This document shows, in pieces, positions 1 to 6,800 of a stretch of 36,926 bases of DNA (position 1 is its first letter; each line of letters opens with the position of its first letter). The notes beneath the pieces are model-generated. The model saw only the letters and a program-made list of their open reading frames with translations, ran no database searches and was not told where the DNA came from. Both the position numbers and the translations under genes were made by a program. Source of the stretch: a virus. Location: the IMG/VR virus record IMGVR_UViG_3300024062_000002, positions 1 through 36,926 of that record, one strand, 5' to 3'.

Positions 1-84
1 GAACAATTTGTGCAGGTACTCATGGTTATGCTAATGGTTATGTTGCTGATGTTGATTCCAAATATTATTTATCAGATAAAGCTA
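1..84 (+). repeat. 84-bp exact direct repeat of contig end (circular overlap)
   Basis: Identical to 36843-36926; see that entry. The repeat encodes part of the methyltransferase target-recognition region. Confidence 0.95.
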
Positions 85-971
85 TTGATTATATGAATAG
101 AGGTAGCGAGAAATATACAGGTAAAAAAACTAGAGCAGAACATTATATTAAACATGAAAGCGAGAAGTCTAAAACTTTAACAGCGAATATGCACAAAGGC
201 GTTCCTTATGGTGTTATTGCGGTTGATAAACCAGTTAAAGTAGGCATGAATGTTGAGCAAGTAAAAGTAAGAAAACATGAGGTAGACATAATCAGCTTGC
301 AATATCTTTTACGAGAAATGAAGAAGGAGTCTGGTAAAACTAATAAACAAATAGCAGAAGAAACTAATACACCAATAACTAAAGTAGAACATTGGTTTAG
401 AACTGATAGCAGTTTTGCGATACCGAGTGATGATATTTGGTTTAGGTTAAGAGAAGTGCTAGGTATTAAAACAGATGTTTTTGATAAACAAATTATGGAG
501 TTTGAATACAGAGATGGTGTTTATGAAAGCAAACAGCGTGTTTATAGCGAGAATGGTAAGTCGCCAACTTTAACTGCTGGTAATAAAGATCAATACATAG
601 AAACTATATCTATAGACAAAGAAAAGAAACAACTAACCATAAAAGAAGCAACGAAAAAAGGTTATACCACTATAGAAGATGGAGATTGTTTTGATATGAC
701 CTTTCCTAATTCTAAAACCAGAAGAGGGAGAAACATGAAAGACAAGAGTAATTGTCTTACAGCTGCAAACTATGACTATATGAGATACGAACATTCAGAC
801 AAAGATAAAGAGGTTTACTGGCGCAAACTAACTCCAGTTGAGTGTGAAAGATTGCAAACAGTACCAGATAATTATACTAACCATGTAAGCAATACCCAAC
901 GATATAAGATGCTCGGAAACGGCTGGACAATTGAAGTTATTGCTCACATTTTAAAGAATATGGAACTATGA
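1..971 (+). CDS. DNA (cytosine-5) methyltransferase, C-terminal part of a gene that crosses the contig ends
   Basis: This is residues 213-534 of a 534-aa C5 methyltransferase that starts at 36209. Base 1 equals base 36843, and the distance from 36209 to the in-frame ATG at 93 (counted around the circle) is 726 nt, a multiple of three, so the frame is continuous. The part holds the target-recognition region and motifs IX-X (RKLTPVECERLQTVP, then MLGNGWTIEVIAHI). An inserted helix-turn-helix-like segment lies at about full-length residues 307-367 (NKQIAEETNTPITKVEHWFR). KSxTLTA-like motifs occur at about 266-274, 397-405 and 459-467, with a fourth variant at 209-217. The role is SAM-dependent cytosine methylation of DNA, probably to protect the phage from host restriction; the recognition site cannot be read. 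Its stop overlaps the next ATG (ATGA). Confidence 0.93.
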   Translation, partial: TICAGTHGYANGYVADVDSKYYLSDKAIDYMNRGSEKYTGKKTRAEHYIKHESEKSKTLTANMHKGVPYGVIAVDKPVKVGMNVEQVKVRKHEVDIISLQYLLREMKKESGKTNKQIAEETNTPITKVEHWFRTDSSFAIPSDDIWFRLREVLGIKTDVFDKQIMEFEYRDGVYESKQRVYSENGKSPTLTAGNKDQYIETISIDKEKKQLTIKEATKKGYTTIEDGDCFDMTFPNSKTRRGRNMKDKSNCLTAANYDYMRYEHSDKDKEVYWRKLTPVECERLQTVPDNYTNHVSNTQRYKMLGNGWTIEVIAHILKNMEL

Positions 972-1150
972 GCGTTGGGAACTTGCGGGACATACTAGGG
1001 AAGCTAAGGGACAAACTATACACTCAGATGCCCAACGGACGAGTAAAAGCTTCCCATATATCCATACATATACATATGTATAGGAGAGCAAACCCCTTGA
1101 GGGGGTTTGACTCTCTGGAAAGAGCGCACGCTTGCGCAGGAGAAAGATGA
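968..1150 (+). CDS. Small ORF translationally coupled to the methyltransferase, 60 aa, unknown
   Basis: The ATG overlaps the methyltransferase stop (ATGA), the usual coupling arrangement in this genome, and the reading frame runs into the start of the next gene. The N-terminal half (LRDILGKLRDKLYTQMPNGR) looks like a real soluble protein. The C-terminal half is read through a GC-rich hairpin and looks less protein-like. No function is recognised. It could be a genuine small gene, or a short real gene whose end is obscured; confidence is limited. Confidence 0.4.
   Translation: MSVGNLRDILGKLRDKLYTQMPNGRVKASHISIHIHMYRRANPLRGFDSLERAHACAGER
1089..1109 (+). other. GC-rich stem-loop
   Basis: CAAACCCC pairs with GGGGTTTG around a TTGAG loop, an 8-bp perfect stem. 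No U-run follows, so an intrinsic terminator is not clearly supported. It could attenuate transcription after the methyltransferase or form a structure upstream of the winged-helix gene. Confidence 0.4.
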
Positions 1151-1590
1151 GAAGATTTGGACAAATAGATAAAGCCTATTGGTGGATTACTGCTCACAGC
1201 GAAAGCGAGCGTGGGGAGAAAACAGCGCTGATACCTATCGCGCTTGCGCGAAAGGAATCGGACTTCTCGCGCGTGCGCCAGATTGTTTGGCATTGGTATC
1301 GTAGCGAAGTCGCAGGCAATGAAGCGCTATCCATGACAGCTCGATTTGTTGGTTGGGCATTGTGCGAGCGTTGGCGGTATGAAACTTGGTCATCGCATGA
1401 TGCGATTAGTTATTATGCAAAGATGACAGCTGTTAATAGAAAGAGCGTTGGGCGAGCGCTAGCGGAGTTGAGCGAGGCAGGTTTAATCTGGATTGTTTTG
1501 GAGGGAGAGCCGAAGCGGTTGCGGAAGTCCCAGAGCGGAGGGAAGAAACATTTTCTGTTGGTTGGTTTAGCGGAGTTGGTAAGAGAGTGA
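1147..1590 (+). CDS. Winged-helix/HTH DNA-binding protein, 147 aa
   Basis: The ATG at 1147 is chosen over an upstream in-frame TTG (1132) because GGAGAAAG sits just before it. Residues about 75-125 form a likely winged helix: helix with MTARFVGWALCERWRY, recognition-type segment MTAVNRKSVGRALAELSEAG, then a beta wing LIWIVLEG. This resembles helix-turn-helix domains of replication or transcription regulators. The C-terminus is basic. The gene is much richer in G+C and in GCGC tetranucleotides than its neighbours, with about nine GCGC in the region 1120-1460, which suggests a different origin or a compositional constraint. Its role is unknown; a DNA-binding regulator or replication accessory protein fits best. 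Confidence 0.6.
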   Translation: MRRFGQIDKAYWWITAHSESERGEKTALIPIALARKESDFSRVRQIVWHWYRSEVAGNEALSMTARFVGWALCERWRYETWSSHDAISYYAKMTAVNRKSVGRALAELSEAGLIWIVLEGEPKRLRKSQSGGKKHFLLVGLAELVRE

Positions 1591-1622
1591 TTCGTTCGGC
1601 GGAGGCGGGGGCGTGTGTGAAG

Positions 1623-1628
1623 TATAAT
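1623..1628 (+). promoter_or_regulatory. Possible -10 box (TATAAT) before the PP-loop gene
   Basis: A perfect TATAAT lies 20 bp before the ATG, at the switch from GC-rich to AT-rich DNA. No convincing -35 element is found 16-18 bp upstream, so this is only a candidate. AAAGGAG at 1636-1642 is the ribosome binding site of the following gene. Confidence 0.3.
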
Positions 1629-1647
1629 AAAAACAAAGGAGTAGATT

Positions 1648-2514
1648 ATGAATCCATATAAAATAGAAGGCCCAGCATTAATTAGTTTTAGTGGTGGTAG
1701 GACATCGGCATATCTTTTATACCATGTATTGCAGGCACATAAAGGACGATTGCCTGATGATGTTTATGTAATATTTGCTAATACTGGTAAAGAATGTCCA
1801 GAAACTTTAGATTTTGTTAGAGATTGCGAAGAAAAATGGGATGTTAATATTGTTTGGTTAGAATTTGATTGGGAGGAAGGGGAAAAACAAATAACCAAGA
1901 TTGTTAATTATGATACAGCAAGTAGAAACGGAGAGCCTTTTACCAAGATGATTCAATATTTTAAAACCAGAACTGAAAAAAACACTCCAGGTAAATATGA
2001 TAAAGATTCTGCTCTTTTACCAAATCCAGTTGCCAGATTTTGTACCGATAAATTAAAGGTTGTGAGAATTAATGATTACATGAAACAGCAAGGTATAAAA
2101 ATATATGATACTGTTCTTGGTCTTAGATATGATGAGCCAAGAAGAGTAGCAAGACAAAAATCTAAAAACACACAAAAGAAATTTAATTTAACGCCTTTGT
2201 ATAATGCAAAAGTCACAAAAGAAACAGTTAATGATTTTTGGAGAAAACAAAACTTTGATCTTAACTTGCCTATCATAGATAACGAAACTCCTCATGGTAA
2301 TTGTGATTTATGTTTTTTGAAAAGCTATAAAAAAATTACACAAATTATTAAAGAAGATAAAAGCAAAGCTATTTGGTGGGCGGAAACTGAAGAACGATTC
2401 AATAATAGATTTAGAAAAGATAGACCAAGTTATAGAGAATTAATACCATTGGTTGATGTGCAACAAGAATTTCCTTTTGATGATGAAAGTATGGATTGTT
2501 TTTGTCATGATTAA
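1648..2514 (+). CDS. PP-loop ATPase of the PAPS reductase-like family
   Basis: This 288-aa protein starts with the PP-loop pyrophosphatase motif SFSGGRTSAYLL (residues 13-24), which binds ATP in the PAPS reductase/ATP sulfurylase/DndC superfamily. Five cysteines sit in clusters: C132 (RFCTDKLK), C219/C222 (GNCDLCFLK) and C284/C286 (DCFCHD). The first three could ligate an Fe-S cluster or metal, as in thiolation enzymes, but this is inferred. Classical PAPS reduction is not certain, because phage members of this family have no proven reaction. The distance to the methyltransferase and winged-helix genes suggests they share a transcription unit. A clear AAAGGAG ribosome binding site precedes the ATG. 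Alternatives are sulfur assimilation during infection, or base or phosphorothioate modification of DNA or RNA. Confidence 0.85.
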   Translation: MNPYKIEGPALISFSGGRTSAYLLYHVLQAHKGRLPDDVYVIFANTGKECPETLDFVRDCEEKWDVNIVWLEFDWEEGEKQITKIVNYDTASRNGEPFTKMIQYFKTRTEKNTPGKYDKDSALLPNPVARFCTDKLKVVRINDYMKQQGIKIYDTVLGLRYDEPRRVARQKSKNTQKKFNLTPLYNAKVTKETVNDFWRKQNFDLNLPIIDNETPHGNCDLCFLKSYKKITQIIKEDKSKAIWWAETEERFNNRFRKDRPSYRELIPLVDVQQEFPFDDESMDCFCHD

Positions 2515-2585
2515 ATGATAGAGGAACGAGCAGGAGGTTTTAGGGGGGTTATCTTTTGGAGAAGATATCTCCCACTCGTTCAAAC

Positions 2586-2690
2586 TTATTGCTTGCGGTC
2601 AATTATTACTATCGCGAGCGCTGTTAGAAATATCATAACAGCGAATGTTATTGTGACTCCTGCGAATATGTTAATAATTAGGTCAAGCAT
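2586..2690 (-). CDS. Single-span membrane micropeptide, 34 aa
   Basis: On the minus strand an ATG immediately follows the stop of the upstream gene (TAAATG). It encodes MLDLIINIFAGVTITFAVMI followed by FLTALAIVIIDRKQ: a nearly uninterrupted hydrophobic helix (residues 3-30) ended by DRKQ. This is a typical small inner-membrane phage peptide. It is the last gene of the leftward operon. Function is unknown; membrane modification or superinfection exclusion are guesses. The position and hydrophobicity support a real gene despite its length. Confidence 0.6.
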   Translation of the reverse strand: MLDLIINIFAGVTITFAVMIFLTALAIVIIDRKQ

Positions 2691-2999
2691 TTATTTTCTG
2701 TGTTTAAAAATTTCATCAAAAGTATCATTAGCTAACTCTCGATGCTTTGTTATGGTTTCAAAATATATTTTATCTTCTTTAATAAGTTTCTCCAAATAGT
2801 TTTCCTTAATAAGTTTAGAAAGATAATTAATTTTATCTTCAAAACTTGGATAGCCTTCCATTTCAAAAGAAATGTTTGCTGTTATCTTGGTTATTTGTTT
2901 GGTATTTTTCTTTTTACCAAAAGCTAACTCCCAATTATCTTGGTATGCGTTTGGTTTATCGTGTGCTGTTGGCCTTCTGCCCGATCCTTTGCCTGTCAT
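2691..2999 (-). CDS. Small phage protein, MTGKGSxRRP type, 102 aa, unknown
   Basis: The protein begins MTGKGSGRRPTAHDKPNAYQ and continues with DNWELAFGKKK. This N-terminus is, to my recollection, shared by many small phage proteins of unknown function. The C-terminal two thirds are lysine- and glutamate-rich and probably helical. Its start overlaps the upstream stop by ATGA (2996-2999). It belongs to the leftward operon of small genes, so an early host-directed or regulatory role is possible but not shown. Confidence 0.75.
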   Translation of the reverse strand: MTGKGSGRRPTAHDKPNAYQDNWELAFGKKKNTKQITKITANISFEMEGYPSFEDKINYLSKLIKENYLEKLIKEDKIYFETITKHRELANDTFDEIFKHRK

Positions 3000-3238
3000 T
3001 GGTACTCCCTTTCTATTTTATTTATTATTGATTTTGTCATGTTGTTAATTTGTAATGCTTGTTTAGAATTATATTTAACTAACTTTTTTATTTCAGCTTT
3101 GTCTTTTTGACTTTTTGCTTCTCTGTAATAAGTTGAAAGACTACTCATTACTTTCTCTAGTTCAGTCATTAGGTCTTTATCAAGCCATTGGGCTATATGT
3201 TCACATTCTTTTTTAGTAAATGTTATTTTATTGCTCAT
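2996..3238 (-). CDS. Hypothetical helical protein, 80 aa
   Basis: A lysine-rich, probably all-helical protein (MSNKITFTKKECEHIAQWLD at the N-terminus, ending NKIEREYQ). No family is recognised. It overlaps both neighbours by stop/start ATGA junctions, which supports its reality and the leftward direction. Confidence 0.75.
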   Translation of the reverse strand: MSNKITFTKKECEHIAQWLDKDLMTELEKVMSSLSTYYREAKSQKDKAEIKKLVKYNSKQALQINNMTKSIINKIEREYQ

Positions 3239-3324
3239 ATTGGATTCCTAAATAAATGAAACAAAGCTTTTAATTGTTCCTCGGTTAGATGTCGTAAGTG
3301 TTTTGGTATGTCCTCTCGCTTCAT
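3235..3324 (-). CDS. Micro-gene, 29 aa, unknown
   Basis: The minus strand reads MKREDIPKHLRHLTEEQLKA then LFHLFRNPI. Its ATG overlaps the stop of the upstream gene (ATGA, 3321-3324), and its own stop overlaps the next ATG (3235-3238). It fills exactly what would otherwise be an 80-bp gap in a gapless operon, which is the main evidence that it is translated. An amphipathic helix is likely. No function is recognised. Confidence 0.6.
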   Translation of the reverse strand: MKREDIPKHLRHLTEEQLKALFHLFRNPI

Positions 3325-3530
3325 GTAAGCCTCACTGTGCCGTTGGGAGAGACTGTGCCTAGCCTTTCCCCTGTTATTGTTAATAAAAGCCATGAGCCGT
3401 CTTCTAAGAGCCTACAAGAGGGTTGATGTGGGTATATTATTTCGCCCTCGTGTTTTAGGTTGTCTCTTATGTGTTTGGCATAGCAAAACTCGGCGCGTGG
3501 ATAACTGATCTTATATTGTTGCATTATCAT
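3321..3530 (-). CDS. Hypothetical protein, 69 aa
   Basis: The sequence (KISYPRAEFCYAKHIRDNLK near the N-terminus, ending TVSPNGTVRLT) looks like a compact beta-rich domain. No family is recognised. Its ATG overlaps the upstream stop (3527-3530), and its stop overlaps the next micro-gene. It is part of the leftward operon. Confidence 0.7.
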   Translation of the reverse strand: MIMQQYKISYPRAEFCYAKHIRDNLKHEGEIIYPHQPSCRLLEDGSWLLLTITGERLGTVSPNGTVRLT

Positions 3531-3829
3531 TCTTGCTCCTTAGTATAAATAACAAAGTAATCATAACCCTTGTTGCTTCCGTCTTCGTTAATGTAATTCC
3601 ATTCAAGATTATAAAAGTTAGCAATATCTTCTATATAATGTGAATCAACATCACAATATTCATTGTCTAAAAAGTTTTCCCATTTCTCCTCGGTGTCATA
3701 ACCTTTCTCAATAAAATATTCTTTAAAGGTTTCATAACAAACCGCGTAGATACAACTCGGAGAATCAACCACATTTATAGATGTTGGTATGTTATGGGTT
3801 TCTTTTTCTGTTTCAAATTGTTTCATCAT
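3527..3829 (-). CDS. Hypothetical acidic protein, 100 aa
   Basis: An acidic protein rich in aromatic residues (EEKWENFLDNEYCDVDSHYI in the middle, GYDYFVIYTKEQE at the end). Strong negative charge is common in early phage inhibitors and DNA mimics, but nothing specific identifies it as one. It is coupled by overlap to the genes on both sides. Confidence 0.7.
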   Translation of the reverse strand: MMKQFETEKETHNIPTSINVVDSPSCIYAVCYETFKEYFIEKGYDTEEKWENFLDNEYCDVDSHYIEDIANFYNLEWNYINEDGSNKGYDYFVIYTKEQE

Positions 3830-4002
3830 TTACCCCTTTGTGTTGGTTTACCATTAGGAAAGGTAAGAGCTTCGCTGAACGCTTGCCAGTCCTCTGGTGT
3901 CATTATTTGCTCTACCTTGTGAATAGGCGTATTGTCTTTTAGGCCGTACTTCTTGCGAAGTTGTCCAATGATGCTTTTGTGTGTTTTGGTTTTAATAGTC
4001 AT
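3826..4002 (-). CDS. Small basic protein, 58 aa, unknown
   Basis: The minus strand reads MTIKTKTHKSIIGQLRKKYG, then a TPEDWQAFSEAL helix, ending GKPTQRGK. Its ATG overlaps the upstream stop (TAATG) and its stop overlaps the next ATG (ATGA at 3826-3829). The N-terminal half is basic. No family is recognised; a nucleic-acid-binding role is possible. The exact fit between flanking genes supports translation. Confidence 0.65.
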   Translation of the reverse strand: MTIKTKTHKSIIGQLRKKYGLKDNTPIHKVEQIMTPEDWQAFSEALTFPNGKPTQRGK

Positions 4003-4196
4003 TATTTCACCCCTTGCTTAATAGCATATTCTATTAATCTTGATTCTAATTCTAACCATTGTTTATCTGTTAAGTTGTAAAAATCTAATTCCGAACAAAT
4101 AAAGTTATGACATAAAGACTTACAATCTTCTTCTTCATACCAGCCTAGAAATTCATCATCCATTAGGGCGGCAATTGATTTATATATTAATTCCAT
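4002..4196 (-). CDS. Hypothetical acidic protein, 64 aa
   Basis: A small acidic helical protein (MELIYKSIAALMDDEFLGWY, then YEEEDCKSLCHNF) with three cysteines. No family is recognised. Starts and stops overlap by TAATG on both sides, placing it firmly in the leftward operon. Confidence 0.7.
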   Translation of the reverse strand: MELIYKSIAALMDDEFLGWYEEEDCKSLCHNFICSELDFYNLTDKQWLELESRLIEYAIKQGVK

Positions 4197-4501
4197 TACG
4201 CCACCTCTACTTGGTTATCTTGTAGCCATTGATCGCCAACTTCTTGCAGTCTTTGATATATTGAAAACGATAGTTGAGCGTATATGTCTCCCTCTACCTC
4301 GTGGTCATTATATCCAAGAGTCAAATCCGATTGAGCAACCTCTAATAAATCATAGTTATATATTGGCACCCAACTATCGGCATATTCTGAAACAACATCT
4401 TCTGGGCAACTATTTTCTAGTATGTCTTTTTTATTATCGTTTAGTTCTTCAATTAGATTTTGCTCTAATGTGTAGATGTTTTGTTTATTTGTATCTGTCA
4501 T
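4196..4501 (-). CDS. First gene of leftward operon, hypothetical acidic protein, 101 aa
   Basis: Start placed at the ATG ending at 4501 (MTDTNKQNIYTLEQNLIEEL) because GGAGAAG lies 6 nt upstream; a longer version would begin in the hairpin region. The protein is acidic (pairs of Asp/Glu throughout) with aromatic residues in its second half. No family is recognised. As the first gene after the promoter at 4546-4573 it is probably the most strongly expressed of this operon. Confidence 0.75.
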   Translation of the reverse strand: MTDTNKQNIYTLEQNLIEELNDNKKDILENSCPEDVVSEYADSWVPIYNYDLLEVAQSDLTLGYNDHEVEGDIYAQLSFSIYQRLQEVGDQWLQDNQVEVA

Positions 4502-4515
4502 ATTACTTCTCCAAA

Positions 4516-4543
4516 GTATCAAGGCTTAATTGCCTTGTAATAC
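4516..4543. promoter_or_regulatory. Inverted repeat in leader of leftward operon, candidate operator or 5' hairpin
   Basis: GTAT-CAAGGC and GCCTTG-(ta)-ATAC are arranged around TTAAT(T), giving a 6-bp perfect inner stem with partly matching outer arms. It lies between the -10 box and the ribosome binding site of the first leftward gene. It could be a repressor site or an mRNA-stabilising hairpin. Confidence 0.45.
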
Positions 4544-4545
4544 TA

Positions 4546-4573
4546 ATTATGCATATATATTTATAAATATCAA
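4546..4573 (-). promoter_or_regulatory. Sigma70-like promoter for leftward small-gene operon
   Basis: On the minus strand, TTGATA (-35, 4568-4573) is separated by 16 bp from CATAAT (-10, 4546-4551), upstream of the first gene of the leftward operon. The consensus match, spacing and position agree with a host-sigma70 early promoter. Confidence 0.6.
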
Positions 4574-4614
4574 CAACTTTATTCAATAAATATGCAAAAA
4601 AAGGTAATTATTTA

Positions 4615-4641
4615 GCTAAAATGTGCAAAATAACCTAAAAT
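4615..4641 (+). promoter_or_regulatory. Two CTAAAAT boxes upstream of terS, candidate rightward promoter
   Basis: GCTAAAAT (4615-4622) and CCTAAAAT (4634-4641) lie before the terS ATG at 4647. The same GCTAAAAT box occurs before the scaffold gene (17225-17232) and after the capsid terminator (19274-19281). No -35 box is evident. The second box is only 5 nt from the ATG, so a transcript from it would be nearly leaderless; no ribosome binding site is visible for terS. Confidence 0.4.
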
Positions 4642-4646
4642 AAAGC

Positions 4647-5108
4647 ATGGAAAAGGGAAAACCAGGCAGAAAAAGAAAGCTCGCCCAACTAACCGAGGAT
4701 GAGTACAAACAAATATCGCAATGGTCTGGCGATGGCTTAAATGAAAGTCAAATCGCTACTTTGCTCAATGTAAACATCTCAACAATTACCAGAGAAAAGA
4801 AAAGAAACGAGCAATTTGCAGACGCTATAAAAAGAGGAAAATACAAAGCAGTCCAATTGGTAGCGAACAAAGTATTTCAAAATGCAATGGAGGGCAAAGA
4901 AACTTCCGCAATCTTTTTCTTAAAAAATAGAGATCCAGATAACTGGGCAGACCGCCAGGAAATTAATTACAACCTAGATCTTAAAAATGTTCTCACTGAC
5001 GCACGCGCGCGCATAATCGATCACGCGCCAACGCGCCTGCCCAAGCGCGCGCAAGCGCTGAGCAAAAATGCACAAGCGCAAGCGGAAGGCGAGGGCGTGA
5101 ATGAATAA
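4647..5108 (+). CDS. Terminase small subunit (TerS)
   Basis: This 153-aa protein has an N-terminal helix-turn-helix (about residues 14-60; LNESQIATLLNVNISTITRE), the DNA-recognition module of many small terminases. Helical segments follow, with ETSAIFFLKNRDPDNWADRQ (about 88-107), a stretch often seen in phage TerS and HTH packaging proteins. The C-terminal 40 residues are Ala/Arg/Lys-rich and are encoded by DNA with ten GCGC sites in 75 bp (5005-5079). It should recognise the packaging site and feed DNA to TerL, encoded next, as part of the packaging motor. It starts the rightward late region, and its position before terL and portal supports the call. Confidence 0.8.
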   Translation: MEKGKPGRKRKLAQLTEDEYKQISQWSGDGLNESQIATLLNVNISTITREKKRNEQFADAIKRGKYKAVQLVANKVFQNAMEGKETSAIFFLKNRDPDNWADRQEINYNLDLKNVLTDARARIIDHAPTRLPKRAQALSKNAQAQAEGEGVNE

Positions 5109-5264
5109 TATAGGGCGGGGCGGATGCGGGCAGTAGTTTTTACACTCCCTTTTTAACTAATGCAATATTCTCTCAATAAATCGCATTTGACCCCCCCTTT
5201 CGTTGCGTGGCGGTGGTGATATATGTATAACTACTCAACTAAAATTTTTTAATTTTTTTTTAAT
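5109..5264. other. Non-coding gap between terS and terL
   Basis: This 156-bp gap is among the longest without a gene. It starts G-rich, contains a C7 run and a GTGGCGGTGGTG element (about 5190-5220), and ends in T-rich DNA. No hairpin terminator or good -35/-10 pair is seen. A packaging start (pac/cos) is possible because it sits between the terminase genes, but nothing proves it. Confidence 0.35.
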
Positions 5265-6797
5265 ATGAAATACGGCGTAAAACTAGAAAAAGAACTCATG
5301 ACCGAACTATGGTCAGGACCAATCAAAGACAACCCAGTAAACTTTGTTAAGTATGTGTTCCCATGGGGACAGAAAGACACCCCCCTTGAAGATTTTAAAG
5401 GACCAAGAAAGTGGCAGGAAAAAATTTTACGAGAAATGGCAATACACATTGAGCGAAACAATGTATTAGATTTACCAGAGATGTTTAGACTAGCCGTAGC
5501 ATCAGGTCGTGGTATTGGTAAGTCCGCACTTGTCGCATGGATCATACTTTGGATGTTATCTACTAGACTTGGTTCTACCATAATCGTAACTGCTAACACC
5601 GAGCAACAGCTTCGTTCAAGAACATGGGCGGAACTCGGCAAATGGCTCACGCTCGCCATAAACTCTCATTGGTTTACCAAGACAGCTACCACGATTAAAC
5701 CAGCACAATGGTTTGAAGATGCGCTAATAAACGACCTCAAGATTGATACTGGTTATTATTACGCGCAGGCACAGTTATGGAGCGAGGAAAACCCAGATGC
5801 GTTTGCAGGTATCCATTCATCTTACGGCGTATGCTTGATAATGGATGAAGCATCGGGTATTCCTTCTCCTATTTACTCCGTCAGCGAGGGATTCTTCTCC
5901 GAACCCACGCGCAACCGCTATTGGTTCACTTTCTCCAACCCGCGCCGAAACACAGGGCCATTCTACGACAGCTTTAACTCTAAGCAATCCTTCTGGAAAA
6001 ACGAGCAGATAGACTCGCGCACGGTCGAAGGCACAGACCAAAAGCTCTTTCAAACGATGATTGAGCAGTATGGCGAAGATTCCACAGTCGCGCGCGTGGA
6101 GGTGATGGGCGAGTTTCCATCCGCAGACGATGATACTGTCATACCAATGGGATTGGTCAAGGCAGCTATAGAGAGGGATGTCTCTCTTACAGCTAACGCG
6201 CCGATAATATGGGGATTGGATGTCGCTAGATTTGGCGGTGATAACTCCGCGCTATGTATACGACAAGGTAACCATGTGATGAGTATTAAGTCGTTTAAGT
6301 CTATGGACTTGATGCAGTTATGTGGTGTGATTAAGAATCAATATGATGAGTGTACTGCGATAGAGAAACCCCAGGAAATATTAATTGATGTCATTGGTTT
6401 GGGCGCAGGCGTGGTGGATAGACTAGCGGAGCAAAACTTACCCGTGCGCGGAGTCAATGTTGCCGAAGCGCCCGCGACCAAGAAAAATTATTTAAACTTG
6501 CGCGCTGAATTATGGTTTGCGATTAAAGACTGGTTGGTGCAAAGAGATTGCAGGATTCCGCAGGACGATGAGTTGGTTGCAGAACTAGCATCGCCTTTGT
6601 ATAAATATACGTCTACAGGTAAAATCAAGATTGAGAGTAAGGATGAAATGCGTAAGCGTGGAATTAAATCTCCAGACAAGGCGGATGCGCTCGCGCTGAC
6701 GATGGCATCCTCGGCTGCAAGTTTTGGTGGAAGCACTAGCTTTTTAGGTTATAATTTCAGACAACCTCTTAAATCAAAAATAATCAGAGTAGGATAA
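5265..6797 (+). CDS. Terminase large subunit (TerL)
   Basis: This 510-aa protein is the ATPase/nuclease motor that translocates and cuts DNA at the portal. Walker A is SGRGIGKS (residues 80-87). Walker B with catalytic Glu is CLIMDEAS (190-197). The coupling segment TFSNPRRNTG is at 222-231. The C-terminal RNase H-like nuclease shows its acidic residues in GLDVARFGGD (D319), ILIDVIGLG (D375) and SPDKADAL (D471/D474). The length is typical of TerL. The start at 5265 has no Shine-Dalgarno; an alternative ATG at 5298 would lose 11 residues. It lies between terS and portal, the standard packaging order. Confidence 0.97.
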   Translation: MKYGVKLEKELMTELWSGPIKDNPVNFVKYVFPWGQKDTPLEDFKGPRKWQEKILREMAIHIERNNVLDLPEMFRLAVASGRGIGKSALVAWIILWMLSTRLGSTIIVTANTEQQLRSRTWAELGKWLTLAINSHWFTKTATTIKPAQWFEDALINDLKIDTGYYYAQAQLWSEENPDAFAGIHSSYGVCLIMDEASGIPSPIYSVSEGFFSEPTRNRYWFTFSNPRRNTGPFYDSFNSKQSFWKNEQIDSRTVEGTDQKLFQTMIEQYGEDSTVARVEVMGEFPSADDDTVIPMGLVKAAIERDVSLTANAPIIWGLDVARFGGDNSALCIRQGNHVMSIKSFKSMDLMQLCGVIKNQYDECTAIEKPQEILIDVIGLGAGVVDRLAEQNLPVRGVNVAEAPATKKNYLNLRAELWFAIKDWLVQRDCRIPQDDELVAELASPLYKYTSTGKIKIESKDEMRKRGIKSPDKADALALTMASSAASFGGSTSFLGYNFRQPLKSKIIRVG

Positions 6798-6800
6798 AGT

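Noticed and set aside
1-84. True short terminal repeats of a T7-like linear genome
   Set aside because: The repeat lies in the middle of an intact gene frame and there is no T7-type RNA polymerase; a circular assembly overlap is simpler.
2530-2585. Bidirectional terminator between the convergent units
   Set aside because: Two weak alternative hairpins (TATCTT/AAGATA and GGAGA/TCTCC) are present, but neither has a T-run on either strand, so it was not listed.
2515-2799. Open frame of 94 aa on the plus strand after the PP-loop gene
   Set aside because: It runs antisense to the membrane micropeptide and the 102-aa leftward gene, has no ribosome site and has an unlikely amino-acid composition.
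5163-5225. 20-aa open frame in the terS-terL gap
   Set aside because: No ribosome site, unusual composition, and the gap has no coupling to neighbours.
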